From contig NZ_JAHKRS010000004.1 of the NCBI RefSeq assembly GCF_018863235.1, positions 1-64,000 of the forward strand: 64,000 bases of DNA, given 5' to 3'. This DNA comes from Pseudomaricurvus albidus. Lineage in GTDB: Bacteria; Pseudomonadota; Gammaproteobacteria; Pseudomonadales; Cellvibrionaceae. A program made the position numbers and the translations under genes. The notes under the pieces are model-generated. The model had not been told where the DNA came from. It saw only the letters and a list, made by a program, of their open reading frames with translations, and searched no databases. Below are positions 9,515 through 19,091 of this stretch, piece by piece. How positions within the stretch are numbered: position 1 is the first letter of the stretch; each line of letters begins with the position of its first letter.

Positions 9515-10048
9515 ATGCAGCAAAGTATGGTGGTCACCCGTCGGGATTGCCCCGCGCGACGTGTGCCTAGCGGTGAGCCCGTCGTGTTGAAAGAAGGCCA
9601 GTTCCTGACAATCAATCAAAGTCTGGGCGGTAATTTTACCGTTACCTGGCAGGGCAACATGTTCCGAATTGACGGTACCGATGCGGATGCCATTGGTCAG
9701 GAAGTGGAGTTGCCGGATTTCAGTGATGATGGCAGCGGCAAAATCAACGAAGATCAGCTGTGGGCGGCTCTGGATTCCATTTACGACCCTGAAATCCCCA
9801 TCAGTCTCGTGGAGCTGGGTTTGATTTACGGTGTAGACGTGGATCAGGATTCTGGTCGCGTGGATGTCCGCATGACCCTGACTGCCCCCGGATGTGGTAT
9901 GGGCCCGGTGTTGGTTGGAGATGTGGAATACCGAGTCGGCAAGGTGCCCAATGTGAAAGCCGTATCGGTCGAGCTGGTGTTTGATCCCCCCTGGTCCAGA
10001 GATATGATGACCGAAGAGGCCCAGCTTGAGGCGGGTCTGTTCTTCTAG
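9515..10048 (+). CDS. sufT: Putative Fe-S cluster assembly factor SufT
   Basis: DUF59/MIP18-family protein that assists Fe-S cluster delivery in SUF systems. The C-terminal DUF59 domain shows IYDPEIPISLVELGLIY, DVRMTLTAPGCGMG and ELVFDPPWSRDMMTEEA, with the conserved cysteine. The N-terminal 90 residues form the SufT-specific extension. The ATG is one base after the sufA stop codon, so the two are translationally linked. Confidence 0.92.
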   Translation: MQQSMVVTRRDCPARRVPSGEPVVLKEGQFLTINQSLGGNFTVTWQGNMFRIDGTDADAIGQEVELPDFSDDGSGKINEDQLWAALDSIYDPEIPISLVELGLIYGVDVDQDSGRVDVRMTLTAPGCGMGPVLVGDVEYRVGKVPNVKAVSVELVFDPPWSRDMMTEEAQLEAGLFF

Positions 10049-10134
10049 TGCTGCCGGTTAGCACTGAATGTATCTTCACACAGTATCTGCATATCATTTA
10101 AATATCCCGTTAAAACAGAGGCTTAACAGAAATT

Positions 10135-10557
10135 ATGGCATTGCCGACCACCGACGAAATCCTCGATGACCTGACCTTCTTTGACGATTGGGAAGAGCGT
10201 TACAAATACATCATCGATCTGGGTAAAGACCTGCCAGAGATGGATGAGTCCCTGAGAACGCCGGAGCGTCTGGTGAAAGGGTGCCAGAGTAACGTCTGGA
10301 TCGAAGTGGGTCGTGAAGACGACCGCCTGCAGTTTCTGGTCGACAGTGATGCGGTTATTGTGCGTGGGTTGCTGGCTGTGGTTATGGCGGCATACAACGA
10401 CAAAACCCCCTCTGAAATCACCGGTTTTGACGTCGATGGCTATTTTCAGTCTCTGGATCTCGAGCGCCATCTCAGCCCGACACGGGGCAATGGTCTGAAA
10501 TCCATTGTGGCGCGTATCCAGTCCATCGCTCAGGCCTCCCAGACGGCCGCAGGCTGA
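10135..10557 (+). CDS. sufE: Cysteine desulfuration protein SufE
   Basis: Sulfur acceptor that stimulates SufS and carries persulfide to SufB. The active cysteine lies in RLVKGCQSNVW (about C50), and the family C-terminal block LSPTRGNGLKSIVARI is present. At 140 aa it matches E. coli SufE. It is the last suf gene; a hairpin at 10664-10687 may mark the operon end. Confidence 0.95.
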   Translation: MALPTTDEILDDLTFFDDWEERYKYIIDLGKDLPEMDESLRTPERLVKGCQSNVWIEVGREDDRLQFLVDSDAVIVRGLLAVVMAAYNDKTPSEITGFDVDGYFQSLDLERHLSPTRGNGLKSIVARIQSIAQASQTAAG

Positions 10558-10663
10558 AAATTACCCGCTCGCAGGTTTAAAGCCGCGCATGAATCTGAGC
10601 TTTAAGACGCCCGTTATGGCAGCGAATTCCTTTCTTCAGAAATAGCCTGGCCATAGCGTCCCG

Positions 10664-10687
10664 AATCCCCCATTTTTATTGGGGATT
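10664..10687 (+). terminator. Possible terminator after sufE
   Basis: AATCCCC and GGGGATT pair across a 10-base AT-rich loop. No proper T-run follows, so termination is only plausible. It lies between the suf operon and the ndk promoter. Confidence 0.4.
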
Positions 10688-10690
10688 TCG

Positions 10691-10719
10691 TATTAAATTC
10701 ATGGATTTACGCGTATAAT
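10691..10719 (+). promoter_or_regulatory. Probable ndk promoter
   Basis: A perfect TATAAT lies at 10714-10719, about 130 bp before ndk. The -35 region is weak (TATTAA at 17-bp spacing). The rest of the 10558-10846 gap shows nothing else clear. Confidence 0.4.
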
Positions 10720-10846
10720 TCGCGCGTTTTGTAATTCGGGAAGTGCATTCTGCCGATTTTTTGGCCGGATATGCCTTCCGAGCTTTAAGTGCCTCCATCC
10801 GGAGGCGATTTATTTACTCTTAATTTCGACTGTTTTGGAGACCCAA

Positions 10847-11272
10847 ATGGCCGTTGAACGTACCCTGTCCATCATCAAACCTGACGCTGTTGCCAAAAAC
10901 GCAATCGGCGAAATCGCAGCTCGCTTTGAAAAAGCTGGCCTGAACATTGTTGCCATGAAAATGCTGCACCTGGACGATGAAAAAGCAGGCGGTTTTTACG
11001 CTGAGCACAAAGAGCGTCCTTTCTTCGCTGATCTGGTCGGTTTCATGACTTCTGGTCCTGTTGTTGTTCAGGTTCTGGAAGGCGAGAACGCCATTGCTGC
11101 TAACCGCGACCTGATGGGTGCTACCAACCCTAAAGAAGCGGCTGCTGGCACCATCCGTGCTGACTTCGCAGAAACCATCGATGCTAACGCTGTTCACGGT
11201 TCTGACTCTCCAGAGTCTGCTGCTCGTGAAATCGCTTACTTCTTCGCAGAAGGCGAAATCTGCCCTCGTTAA
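10847..11272 (+). CDS. ndk: Nucleoside diphosphate kinase
   Basis: Transfers the gamma-phosphate of ATP to nucleoside diphosphates through a phosphohistidine. The active histidine is H117 in NAVHGSDS, as in E. coli, and the family start [15 protein letters not shown] is intact. ATG 10847 has GGAG seven bases upstream; an ATG at 10835 would add four residues. Length is 141 aa. Codon use is strongly biased (CTG, GGT, GCT, AAC), consistent with high expression. It heads the conserved ndk-rlmN-pilF-rodZ-ispG-hisS block. Confidence 0.97.
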   Translation: MAVERTLSIIKPDAVAKNAIGEIAARFEKAGLNIVAMKMLHLDDEKAGGFYAEHKERPFFADLVGFMTSGPVVVQVLEGENAIAANRDLMGATNPKEAAAGTIRADFAETIDANAVHGSDSPESAAREIAYFFAEGEICPR

Positions 11273-11276
11273 TTGG

Positions 11277-11308
11277 CGGCGGGGCCCGGATTTGACGGGC
11301 CCGCGTTA
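11277..11308 (+). terminator. GC-rich hairpin after ndk
   Basis: GCGGGGCCCG and CGGGCCCGC pair with one bulged G. Only GTTAAT follows, so it may attenuate rather than end transcription between ndk and rlmN. Confidence 0.5.
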
Positions 11309-11353
11309 ATACGTGGGTAATGCCCATTTGGTGAATGATTCAGGTAACCAACC

Positions 11354-12544
11354 ATGACAGATTCTGTTACTGCTACTGCCACAACAGATGTCAGCACGGA
11401 CGCTAACAAGACCGAAGACAAAGTCAATCTGCTGGGCCTTTCTCAGGCCAAGCTGGAAGCTTTCTTCGAGTCTATTGGCGAGAAAAAATTTCGTGCGACC
11501 CAGGTCCTGAAGTGGATTCACCAGATGGGTGTTGATGATTTCGACAATATGACGAACATCAGTAAAGCTCTCCGTGAAAAGCTCAAGCGCATCGCGGAAG
11601 TGCGTCCCCCGGAAGTGATCCAGCAGCTGGATTCCGCCGACGGGACAAGAAAATTCCTGATTAAGGTAACCGGCGGCAGTGCTGTAGAAACGGTTCTGAT
11701 TCCCGATGGTGATCGTGGCACTCTGTGTGTCTCTTCTCAGGTGGGCTGCTCTCTGGATTGCAGCTTTTGTTCCACTGGTAAACAGGGGTTTAATCGCGAC
11801 CTGACCGCTGCCGAAATCATTGGGCAGGTATGGTTGGCGGCCAAATCCTATGGCCAGTTTGGCGAAGACCGCCCTCGCATCATTACCAATGTGGTGATGA
11901 TGGGAATGGGTGAGCCGCTACTGAATTTTGATAACGTTGTCGATTCCATGAATCTGATGATGCACGACAACTGTTATGGTTTGTCCAAACGACGTGTGAC
12001 CTTGAGTACCTCAGGTGTGGTTCCGGCACTGGATCGTCTTGGTCAATATACCGACGCGTGCCTGGCGGTTTCCCTGCACGCACCTAATGATGAGTTGCGC
12101 AACGAGCTGGTACCGATCAACAAAAAGTACCCGATTGCCATGCTGCTGGATTCTGCCAAGCGCTATATTGAAGGCCTGCCTGACAATCGCCGCAAAATGA
12201 CCATCGAGTACACACTGATCAATCAGGTGAATGATCGCCCGCATCATGCCCATGAGCTGGCGCAGCTACTGAAAGACATTCCCGTCAAAATCAACCTGAT
12301 TCCGTTTAATCCTTTCGATCAGTCGGATTATCGTCGTGTGAGCAACAACGCCTTGCGCACATTTCAGGATATTCTGATCAAGGCCGGGTATACCACCACC
12401 GTACGCACCACTCGTGGTGATGATATCGATGCTGCCTGCGGACAGTTGGCCGGTGCCGTCAATGATCGTACCAAGCGCAGCGCTCGCTATCGTGACCAGC
12501 AGGCCAAAGGCGCTGAAGAACCGGTGCGCATCGTTAATTCGTGA
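11354..12544 (+). CDS. rlmN: Dual-specificity 23S rRNA/tRNA adenine-C2 methyltransferase RlmN
   Basis: Radical SAM enzyme that makes m2A2503 in 23S rRNA and m2A37 in some tRNAs. The cluster-binding cysteines are C132, C136 and C139 in [14 protein letters not shown]. The second, mechanistic cysteine lies near the C-terminus in [25 protein letters not shown] is the SAM-binding GEP motif. The 396-aa protein has a slightly long Thr-rich N-terminus before [10 protein letters not shown]. Confidence 0.96.
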   Translation: MTDSVTATATTDVSTDANKTEDKVNLLGLSQAKLEAFFESIGEKKFRATQVLKWIHQMGVDDFDNMTNISKALREKLKRIAEVRPPEVIQQLDSADGTRKFLIKVTGGSAVETVLIPDGDRGTLCVSSQVGCSLDCSFCSTGKQGFNRDLTAAEIIGQVWLAAKSYGQFGEDRPRIITNVVMMGMGEPLLNFDNVVDSMNLMMHDNCYGLSKRRVTLSTSGVVPALDRLGQYTDACLAVSLHAPNDELRNELVPINKKYPIAMLLDSAKRYIEGLPDNRRKMTIEYTLINQVNDRPHHAHELAQLLKDIPVKINLIPFNPFDQSDYRRVSNNALRTFQDILIKAGYTTTVRTTRGDDIDAACGQLAGAVNDRTKRSARYRDQQAKGAEEPVRIVNS

Positions 12545-12630
12545 AACTTGTTCGTGTTTATCTTGTCGTCTGATATATCATAATAACGATTCGATTCTTG
12601 AGGACAGGACAAATACCTACAGGGAATTTT

Positions 12631-13419
12631 ATGAAGATGTGGAGTGATATGGGGTTTAGCAAGATCGTACACAAAGGGTGTTTCCTCTTTGCCGTAATGT
12701 TGTTGGCCGGCTGTGTGACCACCACCAATTCGACACAGCCCAAACCCGATCTGGATCAGGCGGAAAAGACGCACGTTCAGGCTGGATTGGGCTATTTGCG
12801 TCAGGGCGATAAAAAACCCGCCCGCCGACACTTTCAAAAGGCCTTGAAAATCAATAAGAACTCCGCCGGTGCTTACAATGGCCTCGCGTATCTTTATTGG
12901 ATGGAAAACAACACCGAGCTGGCCGAAAGTAACTTTGAGAAAGCATTGTCAATTGATCCCGGCTTTTCTCAGGCTCGCAACAACTACGGAACCTTCCTGT
13001 TCAGTCAGCAGCGCTACACCGCTGCCGAAGAGCAATTCGAGAAGGTCAGCAAGGATTACGAATACGATAATCGTTATGTCGGACTGCTGAACCTGGGACG
13101 AACACAGGCCAAGTTGGGCAAGCAGGATAAGGCCATCGATTCCCTGAAACAGGTTTTGGGGATCAATAGCCAGCTTGCAGCTCCCTATCTGGAGCTGGCA
13201 GATATCTATTTCGATCAGAAAGACTACACCGTGGCTCGTTTCTATCTGGATCAGTACGGCAAGCGTGCACGGCAGACCCCGCGCAGTTTGTGGTTGGGTA
13301 TTCGCATTGAACGAATCTTTGGCAACAAGGACAAAGAGGCCAGTTATGCGCTGGCTCTGAAAAACCTGCACCCATACTCGTCTGAATATCTGGAATACAA
13401 GCAATCGATTGGTGAGTGA
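12631..13419 (+). CDS. pilF: Type IV pilus biogenesis/stability lipoprotein PilF (PilW)
   Basis: TPR lipoprotein that acts as pilotin for the PilQ secretin. A lipoprotein signal ends at LLAGC, followed by several tetratricopeptide repeats (for example ARRHFQKALKINKNSAGAYN and AESNFEKALSIDPGFSQARN). I chose ATG 12631 because AGGGA lies six bases upstream and the signal then starts directly; an ATG at 12598 adds 11 residues. Length is 262 aa. It lies between rlmN and rodZ as in Pseudomonas. Confidence 0.92.
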   Translation: MKMWSDMGFSKIVHKGCFLFAVMLLAGCVTTTNSTQPKPDLDQAEKTHVQAGLGYLRQGDKKPARRHFQKALKINKNSAGAYNGLAYLYWMENNTELAESNFEKALSIDPGFSQARNNYGTFLFSQQRYTAAEEQFEKVSKDYEYDNRYVGLLNLGRTQAKLGKQDKAIDSLKQVLGINSQLAAPYLELADIYFDQKDYTVARFYLDQYGKRARQTPRSLWLGIRIERIFGNKDKEASYALALKNLHPYSSEYLEYKQSIGE

Positions 13420-13432
13420 GGTGACATAAGCC

Positions 13433-14470
13433 ATGACATCAAGTTATGACGACATGACAGTGGACGAACAATCACCGGGACGTGAATTGAAAGCGCTTCG
13501 TGAAGCTGCAGGCTTCAGTCTGAGTTACGTTGCGGATCAAATGCGCCTGTCAGAAGCGTATATCTCTTACCTTGAGAAAGACGAATTTCAAAAACTGCCC
13601 ACCGAGCCCTTTGTGCTGGGGTACTATCGCGCTTATGCCCGTATTTTAAACGTATCGCCAGACGGTTTTATCCAGAGCTACCGTGAACACCATCGCAGTC
13701 ATACAGATGAAGCGGAAGCCCAGCAGGGACAGGCATCGCGGGATTATTCATCGTCCGCTTATCGGCCTCTGCCTAAAGCTGAGAAAGGGCCCTCAACCAA
13801 AAAATCCGATAATCGACTCTACGGCATCATTGCCGTGTTGCTGGTTGCCACCTGGGTTGTGGTGTCTCTGTTGTCCAAAACACCGGACACGCCTGAAACG
13901 ACGGACAGCCCTGAAGCGAATGCATCAACAGCCCCGCTGGCTGTACCGGATGCGGTTGACACAAGTTCAGAGCTTGATTCGTCAGACGATTCCGTGACTG
14001 ATGATGCAGATACAGGTATCACTCCAGCAGTATCGGATTCTGTTTCCTATACCGGTTCCAGTGAAACTACTGCTGCGCCTGACGAATCGCTCAGCTCGGT
14101 GACTGATGCTGTAGAACAAGAGTCTTTCGCAGAAGAAGCGGTTTCAGAGCCGACTGCCGCGGCCGTTCAGTCTGCAGTCGACAGTGAACCCGCGAAAGAA
14201 GAGGGCGCTGGTACTCTGGATACATTAACGTTTGTCTTCAGTGATGAGTGTTGGCTTGAAGTGACTGATGCACGCGGCGATGTGGTTGCGGCAAACCTCT
14301 ATCAGTCGGGTGCTACCGCTATGCTGGAAGGCGTTGCACCTTTTGAAGTGATGCTGGGTAATGTCAGAGCTGCACAATTGCAGTTGAATGGTGAGCCGGT
14401 AACGCTCATTCCCAACGGTAACCGTAAAACGCTTCGTACGACCGTTGGCGATCAAGGGCCTGATCAGTAG
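13433..14470 (+). CDS. rodZ: Cytoskeletal cell-shape protein RodZ
   Basis: Bitopic inner-membrane protein that links MreB to the elongasome. An N-terminal Xre-like helix-turn-helix spans about residues 15-85 (GRELKALREAAGFSLSYVAD). One transmembrane segment lies at about 130-148, then a long Ser/Thr/Asp/Glu-rich linker, and a C-terminal DUF4115 domain (about 260-340, SDECWLEVTDARGD). Length is 345 aa. It lies upstream of ispG as in many gammaproteobacteria. Confidence 0.93.
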   Translation: MTSSYDDMTVDEQSPGRELKALREAAGFSLSYVADQMRLSEAYISYLEKDEFQKLPTEPFVLGYYRAYARILNVSPDGFIQSYREHHRSHTDEAEAQQGQASRDYSSSAYRPLPKAEKGPSTKKSDNRLYGIIAVLLVATWVVVSLLSKTPDTPETTDSPEANASTAPLAVPDAVDTSSELDSSDDSVTDDADTGITPAVSDSVSYTGSSETTAAPDESLSSVTDAVEQESFAEEAVSEPTAAAVQSAVDSEPAKEEGAGTLDTLTFVFSDECWLEVTDARGDVVAANLYQSGATAMLEGVAPFEVMLGNVRAAQLQLNGEPVTLIPNGNRKTLRTTVGDQGPDQ

Positions 14471-14527
14471 CTGGCCCCTGAAGTATGTACGTATTCTTTT
14501 GATTAACTGCCATGCAGGATCTATATC

Positions 14528-15646
14528 ATGCATTTTGAATCACCGATTAAACGTCGGAAATCTCGTCAGATTATGGTGGGTAATGTACCGGTAGGTGGAG
14601 ATGCGCCTATTTCTGTACAGAGTATGACCAACACCGAGACAACCGATGTCGAGGCAACTGTCGATCAGATCCAGCGCATTCAGAACGCAGGGGCTGACAT
14701 CGTTCGCGTTTCTGTTCCCTCCATGGATGCGGCTGAAGCCTTTGGTGAAATCCGCAAGCGGGTGGATATTCCGCTGGTAGCCGATATCCACTTTGACTAT
14801 CGAATTGCGTTGCGTGTGGCTGACCTGGGTGTCGACTGCTTGCGTATCAACCCGGGTAATATTGGCCGTGAAAAACGCATCCGTGCGGTGGTGGATAAAG
14901 CCCGGGACATGAATATTCCCATCCGAATTGGTGTAAACGCCGGTTCACTGGAAAAAGATATTCAAAAGAAATACGGCGAACCAACGCCTGAAGCACTGGT
15001 CGAGTCTGCACTTCGTCATGTGGAAATTCTCGACGGACTCGATTTCCAGAATTTTAAAGTCAGTGTAAAAGCCTCGGATGTGTTTATGGCCGTGGAGGCT
15101 TACCGTGGTCTTGCCCGGCAAATTGAACAGCCTTTGCACCTGGGTATTACCGAGGCTGGCGGATTGCGCTCGGGTACCGTCAAATCGGCCGTCGGTTTAG
15201 GGGCGTTGTTGATGGACGGCATTGGCGACACCTTACGTATTTCACTGGCGGCCGATCCGGTTGAAGAAGTGAAAGTGGGCTGGGATCTGCTCAAGAGCCT
15301 CAAGCTGCGCAGCAAAGGCATCAACTTTATTGCCTGCCCAAGCTGTTCCAGACAGAACTTTGATGTGATTAAAACCATGAACGAGCTCGAGGTTCGTCTG
15401 GAAGATATCACAACACCGATGGACGTCGCGGTTATTGGCTGCGTTGTAAATGGTCCGGGTGAAGCGAAAGAAGCCGATATCGGTTTGGCTGGTGGTACGC
15501 CCAATAACCTGATTTACGTGGATGGTGAACCCAACCAGAAGCTAAAACAGGACAGCGATAGCCTGATCGACGATTTAGAGCGCTTGATCCGTAAGAAAGC
15601 TGCGGATAAAGCCGAAGCTGACAAAGATATTATTGCAAAAGCCTGA
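14528..15646 (+). CDS. ispG: 4-hydroxy-3-methylbut-2-enyl diphosphate synthase IspG
   Basis: [4Fe-4S] enzyme of the MEP isoprenoid pathway that converts MEcPP to HMBPP. Cluster cysteines are in [11 protein letters not shown] and [18 protein letters not shown], and the TIM-barrel start [15 protein letters not shown] is typical. Length is 372 aa. As an Fe-S enzyme it is a likely client of the suf genes upstream. About 57 bp separate it from rodZ. Confidence 0.96.
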   Translation: MHFESPIKRRKSRQIMVGNVPVGGDAPISVQSMTNTETTDVEATVDQIQRIQNAGADIVRVSVPSMDAAEAFGEIRKRVDIPLVADIHFDYRIALRVADLGVDCLRINPGNIGREKRIRAVVDKARDMNIPIRIGVNAGSLEKDIQKKYGEPTPEALVESALRHVEILDGLDFQNFKVSVKASDVFMAVEAYRGLARQIEQPLHLGITEAGGLRSGTVKSAVGLGALLMDGIGDTLRISLAADPVEEVKVGWDLLKSLKLRSKGINFIACPSCSRQNFDVIKTMNELEVRLEDITTPMDVAVIGCVVNGPGEAKEADIGLAGGTPNNLIYVDGEPNQKLKQDSDSLIDDLERLIRKKAADKAEADKDIIAKA

Positions 15647-15709
15647 CACGTCTCCGAGCACAAGCGGACACCGTACGGGGCAAGAAACAGAGCAAAAAAG
15701 GAACAGATT

Positions 15710-16975
15710 TTGAAAAAACTGCAAGCCATTCGTGGCATGAATGACCTGCTCCCCGGCGATTCAGCAGCCTGGCAGTACCTTGAGTCCACCGTTGCTGATG
15801 TGGTTCAGAGTTATGGCTATCAGGAAATTCGTTTCCCGATCCTGGAACAGACCGAACTGTTCAAGCGCTCCATTGGTGAAGTGACAGACATCGTTGAAAA
15901 GGAAATGTACACCTTCAACGATCGCAATGATGAGAGTCTCACCATGCGTCCTGAAGGTACCGCTTGCTGTGTGCGTGCCTGTGAACAACACGGTCTGCTG
16001 TATAACCAGACTCAGCGTCTGTGGTATCACGGCCCCATGTTCCGCTATGAGCGTCCACAAAAAGGGCGTCTGCGTCAGTTCCATCAGATCGGCATTGAAA
16101 CCTTCGGCATGAACGGTCCCGACATCGATGCGGAATTGCTGCTGATGACGGCTCGTTTGTGGAAAGAGCTGGGCATTTCCGATGCCGTTACCTTGCAACT
16201 GAATACCCTGGGGTCTTCAGAGTCCCGTGCCGAATACCGGGCCGCATTGGTAGAGTACCTGTCTGCCCGCAAAGATCAGCTGGACGAAGACAGTCAGCGT
16301 CGATTGGACAGTAACCCTCTGCGGATTCTGGACAGTAAAAACCCGGAAACCCAGGCTTTGTTAAATGACGCACCGGCTCTGCACGATCATCTGGATGAAG
16401 AGTCACGGACGCATTTCGAGCAATTAAAAGCGCTGTTGGACGCTGCCGGCATTGCCTACGAGATCAACCCTCGTTTGGTTCGCGGTCTCGACTATTACAG
16501 CAAGACTGTATTTGAGTGGGTCACAACCCGTCTGGGTGCGCAGGGTACTGTGTGTGCCGGTGGCCGTTACGACGGTCTGGTTGAGCAAATGGGCGGCAAG
16601 CCTACCCCGGCAGTCGGTTTTGCCATGGGCGTCGAGCGTTTGATTCTGTTGTTGCAGGAACTGAATGTCATTCCCGAAGGTCTGAACCAAAGCGTCGACG
16701 TCTACGTCGCAGCGATGGGGGATGTTCAGGCGCAGGCATTTGCCGTGGCCGAGCAGATTCGCAGCGGTTTGCCGCATTTGCGGGTGATGAGCCACTGTGG
16801 CGGCGGTAACTTCAAGAAACAAATGAAGAAAGCCGATGCCAGCGGGGCCGATGTCGCCATCATCATCGGCGAGGACGAAGCCGCCAATGGTCAGGCCACC
16901 ATTAAGTTTTTACGCGATGATAAGCCTCAGCAGACATTAGCAGTTGAAGAACTTTTGTCCGCGTTGCAAGATTAA
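15710..16975 (+). CDS. hisS: Histidine-tRNA ligase
   Basis: Class II aminoacyl-tRNA synthetase that charges tRNA-His. Class II motifs are visible: motif 2 [19 protein letters not shown] and motif 3 GFAMGVERL, with the histidine-specific blocks [13 protein letters not shown] and CAGGRYDGL. The start is TTG at 15710, supported by AAAAAGGA about seven bases upstream and by [16 protein letters not shown] aligning with E. coli HisS. A rare start codon for a synthetase could lower its synthesis. Length is 421 aa. Confidence 0.96.
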   Translation: MKKLQAIRGMNDLLPGDSAAWQYLESTVADVVQSYGYQEIRFPILEQTELFKRSIGEVTDIVEKEMYTFNDRNDESLTMRPEGTACCVRACEQHGLLYNQTQRLWYHGPMFRYERPQKGRLRQFHQIGIETFGMNGPDIDAELLLMTARLWKELGISDAVTLQLNTLGSSESRAEYRAALVEYLSARKDQLDEDSQRRLDSNPLRILDSKNPETQALLNDAPALHDHLDEESRTHFEQLKALLDAAGIAYEINPRLVRGLDYYSKTVFEWVTTRLGAQGTVCAGGRYDGLVEQMGGKPTPAVGFAMGVERLILLLQELNVIPEGLNQSVDVYVAAMGDVQAQAFAVAEQIRSGLPHLRVMSHCGGGNFKKQMKKADASGADVAIIIGEDEAANGQATIKFLRDDKPQQTLAVEELLSALQD

Positions 16976-17087
16976 CCCCCAGCGAAGCTAGTGCAGACCG
17001 CGACTGATCAAAAATAGACCAGTGGCCGATGCTCAGAATAAGTGATTCCCGCAGGAATCCATTGAAGAATAACCTTTAGGAGTTTTT

Positions 17088-17777
17088 GTGACTGCACATT
17101 TAACGGAAGAAGAACAGCTCGAATCGATGAAGCGCTGGTGGGACGACAATGGTAAATCCACCATTGTCGGTGTTGTGCTGGCCATTGGCGGCTATGTGGG
17201 CTGGGGCTTTTGGCAAGACGCGAAGCAAGAAAGCGCCGAAGAAGCTTCGGCTATCTACCAGAATCTCGCCGAAGCCATGGTTTCAGAACCTGGCAAGTCA
17301 CTGAGCGAAGAGAAGGCCACGACGGCCTATCATCTGGCTGATCAGTTAAAAGAAAACTATTCCTCCAGCCTGTACGCCAGTCAGGCGGCCCTGTTTAAGG
17401 CCAAGCTGGATGTCGAAAAAGGCGATCTGGCCGCTGCGGCCGCTGAATTGCAGTGGGTCATCGACCAGAACGTAGAAGAAGCCTTAACTCTGCTGGTGCG
17501 CTCGCGTCTGGCTCGTGTTCAGCTGGATCAAAAACAGTACGATCAGGCTCTGGCCACGGTTGCCGACGAGAACAGCGGCAGCTTCAAAGCGACCTTCGCC
17601 GAGATTCGCGGCGATGTGTTTGTCAGCCAGGATGAGACAGCCAAAGCCCTGGCGGCCTACCAACTGGCGCTGGACAGCTTGTTGCCGGATCAGGCCAGCC
17701 GTCGTCCTTTACTGGAAATCAAGATTGAAGATCTGCAACCTTCTGTTGCCTCAGTGGATCAGGGAGACAACTCATGA
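17088..17777 (+). CDS. yfgM: YfgM-family ancillary SecYEG translocon subunit
   Basis: Inner-membrane protein with an N-terminal cytoplasmic stretch, one transmembrane segment (about residues 23-42, STIVGVVLAIGGYVGWGFW) and a periplasmic TPR-like domain. The E. coli homologue joins PpiD at the translocon and hands envelope proteins to chaperones. The start is GTG at 17088 after a TTTAGGAG site. Its stop overlaps the bamB start by ATGA, so translation is coupled. Length is 229 aa. Confidence 0.9.
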   Translation: MTAHLTEEEQLESMKRWWDDNGKSTIVGVVLAIGGYVGWGFWQDAKQESAEEASAIYQNLAEAMVSEPGKSLSEEKATTAYHLADQLKENYSSSLYASQAALFKAKLDVEKGDLAAAAAELQWVIDQNVEEALTLLVRSRLARVQLDQKQYDQALATVADENSGSFKATFAEIRGDVFVSQDETAKALAAYQLALDSLLPDQASRRPLLEIKIEDLQPSVASVDQGDNS

Positions 17778-18910
17778 AACGTGTTCTCTTGATTGGTCTG
17801 GTATCCGTACTGGCGGCCTGTTCTTCCAATGACGATGTGAATCTGGAACCCGCAGATCTGGTGGATTTCGACGAGACCGTCGAAATGGATCGCCTCTGGT
17901 CTGAAGGTATTGGCATGGGCGCCGGTAGCACCTACAGCTTGCTGCCGATAGCCGTTGAAGGTGATCAGGTGTTTGCCGTGGACGCAGAAGGGTTGGTTAA
18001 AGCCCTGGATCGTTCCACCGGTGATGAAATCTGGGAAGTGGAGTTGGAGGTACCGGTATCCAGTGGTGTTGGTTCTTCCAGCAATCACGTATTTGTCGGC
18101 ACCCTGAAGGGTGAAGTGGTTGCCCTGGACGCAAACACCGGGTCCGAAGTGTGGCGCACACGATTGTCCAGTGAAATCCTGTCACCGCCTCAAAGCAATG
18201 GTTCAGAGCTGGCCGTTCAGACTCTGGACGGCAAAGTTTATGGCCTGAAGGTTTCCGATGGCAGTCAGTTGTGGATGAACGATTCTGCTATTCCGGCTTT
18301 GACTTTGCGTGGTACTTCGACGCCACTGATTACCTCGACTTCTGTTTACGCGGGCTTTTCCTCAGGTAAAGTCATGGCGCTGGATGTGAAAGATGGCACC
18401 GTTCAGTGGGAGCAGCGTGTGGCTGCCGCACAGGGCCGCTCTGAGCTTGAGCGTGTGGTCGACATTAATGCAGCGCCTCTGATTGTGGGTGATATTCTCT
18501 ACGCAGTGAGCTACCAGGGGCGTCTTGTGGCACTTAACCGTGGCACCGGACAAGGCCTGTGGGCTCAGCAGGCTTCCAGCTATAACAACCTGGGGGCTGG
18601 CATGGGCTATATCTTTGTCAGTGGCGCAGACGATTCCGTCAAAGCCTACGATGCAAGAAGTGGTGCCCTGATTTGGGAAAACGACCAGTTGGCTCGCCGC
18701 CAGATTGGTGCTCCCCAGACGTTTGGTTCCTATGTTGCCGTGGCTGATTTCGAAGGCTATGTGCACATCATGAACCAGAGCGACGGACAGTTTGTGGCTC
18801 GCCGCAAGGTTGATGGTGACGGAGTACGCACCCCAATGGTTGGTGTGGGTGATGTCCTCTATGTTTACGGCAACAGCGGTGATCTCGAAGCCCTGACCGA
18901 GGAAGAATAA
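17774..18910 (+). CDS. bamB: Outer membrane assembly lipoprotein BamB
   Basis: Lipoprotein of the BAM complex that folds outer-membrane beta-barrels. The lipobox is VLAAC near residue 16, and the mature protein is a beta-propeller built from PQQ-like repeats (ALDRSTGDEIWEVEL, ALDANTGSEVWRTRL, ALDVKDGTVQWEQRV, AYDARSGALIWEND). Length is 378 aa. The start overlaps the yfgM stop, and der follows after a strong terminator. Confidence 0.95.
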   Translation: MKRVLLIGLVSVLAACSSNDDVNLEPADLVDFDETVEMDRLWSEGIGMGAGSTYSLLPIAVEGDQVFAVDAEGLVKALDRSTGDEIWEVELEVPVSSGVGSSSNHVFVGTLKGEVVALDANTGSEVWRTRLSSEILSPPQSNGSELAVQTLDGKVYGLKVSDGSQLWMNDSAIPALTLRGTSTPLITSTSVYAGFSSGKVMALDVKDGTVQWEQRVAAAQGRSELERVVDINAAPLIVGDILYAVSYQGRLVALNRGTGQGLWAQQASSYNNLGAGMGYIFVSGADDSVKAYDARSGALIWENDQLARRQIGAPQTFGSYVAVADFEGYVHIMNQSDGQFVARRKVDGDGVRTPMVGVGDVLYVYGNSGDLEALTEEE

Positions 18911-18958
18911 GCTCAAGTCAATAACCTGCGTTTTATTGAAGGCGACCTGAGTTATACT

Positions 18959-19000
18959 AAAGGCCAGAGTAGCAATGCTGCTCTGGCCTTTGCTGTTTTT
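18959..19000 (+). terminator. Strong intrinsic terminator after bamB
   Basis: AAAGGCCAGAG pairs perfectly with CTCTGGCCTTT across a short loop, followed by GCTGTTTTT. It ends the ndk-to-bamB transcript before der. Confidence 0.8.
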
Positions 19001-19091
19001 ACACCGCTTCTGAAACCGATGGCACAGTCACGGTTTTTCAGGGCAGGAGAGTAGCAACAGCTTTAATGAGACAGTTTTAACGAGATATTTG

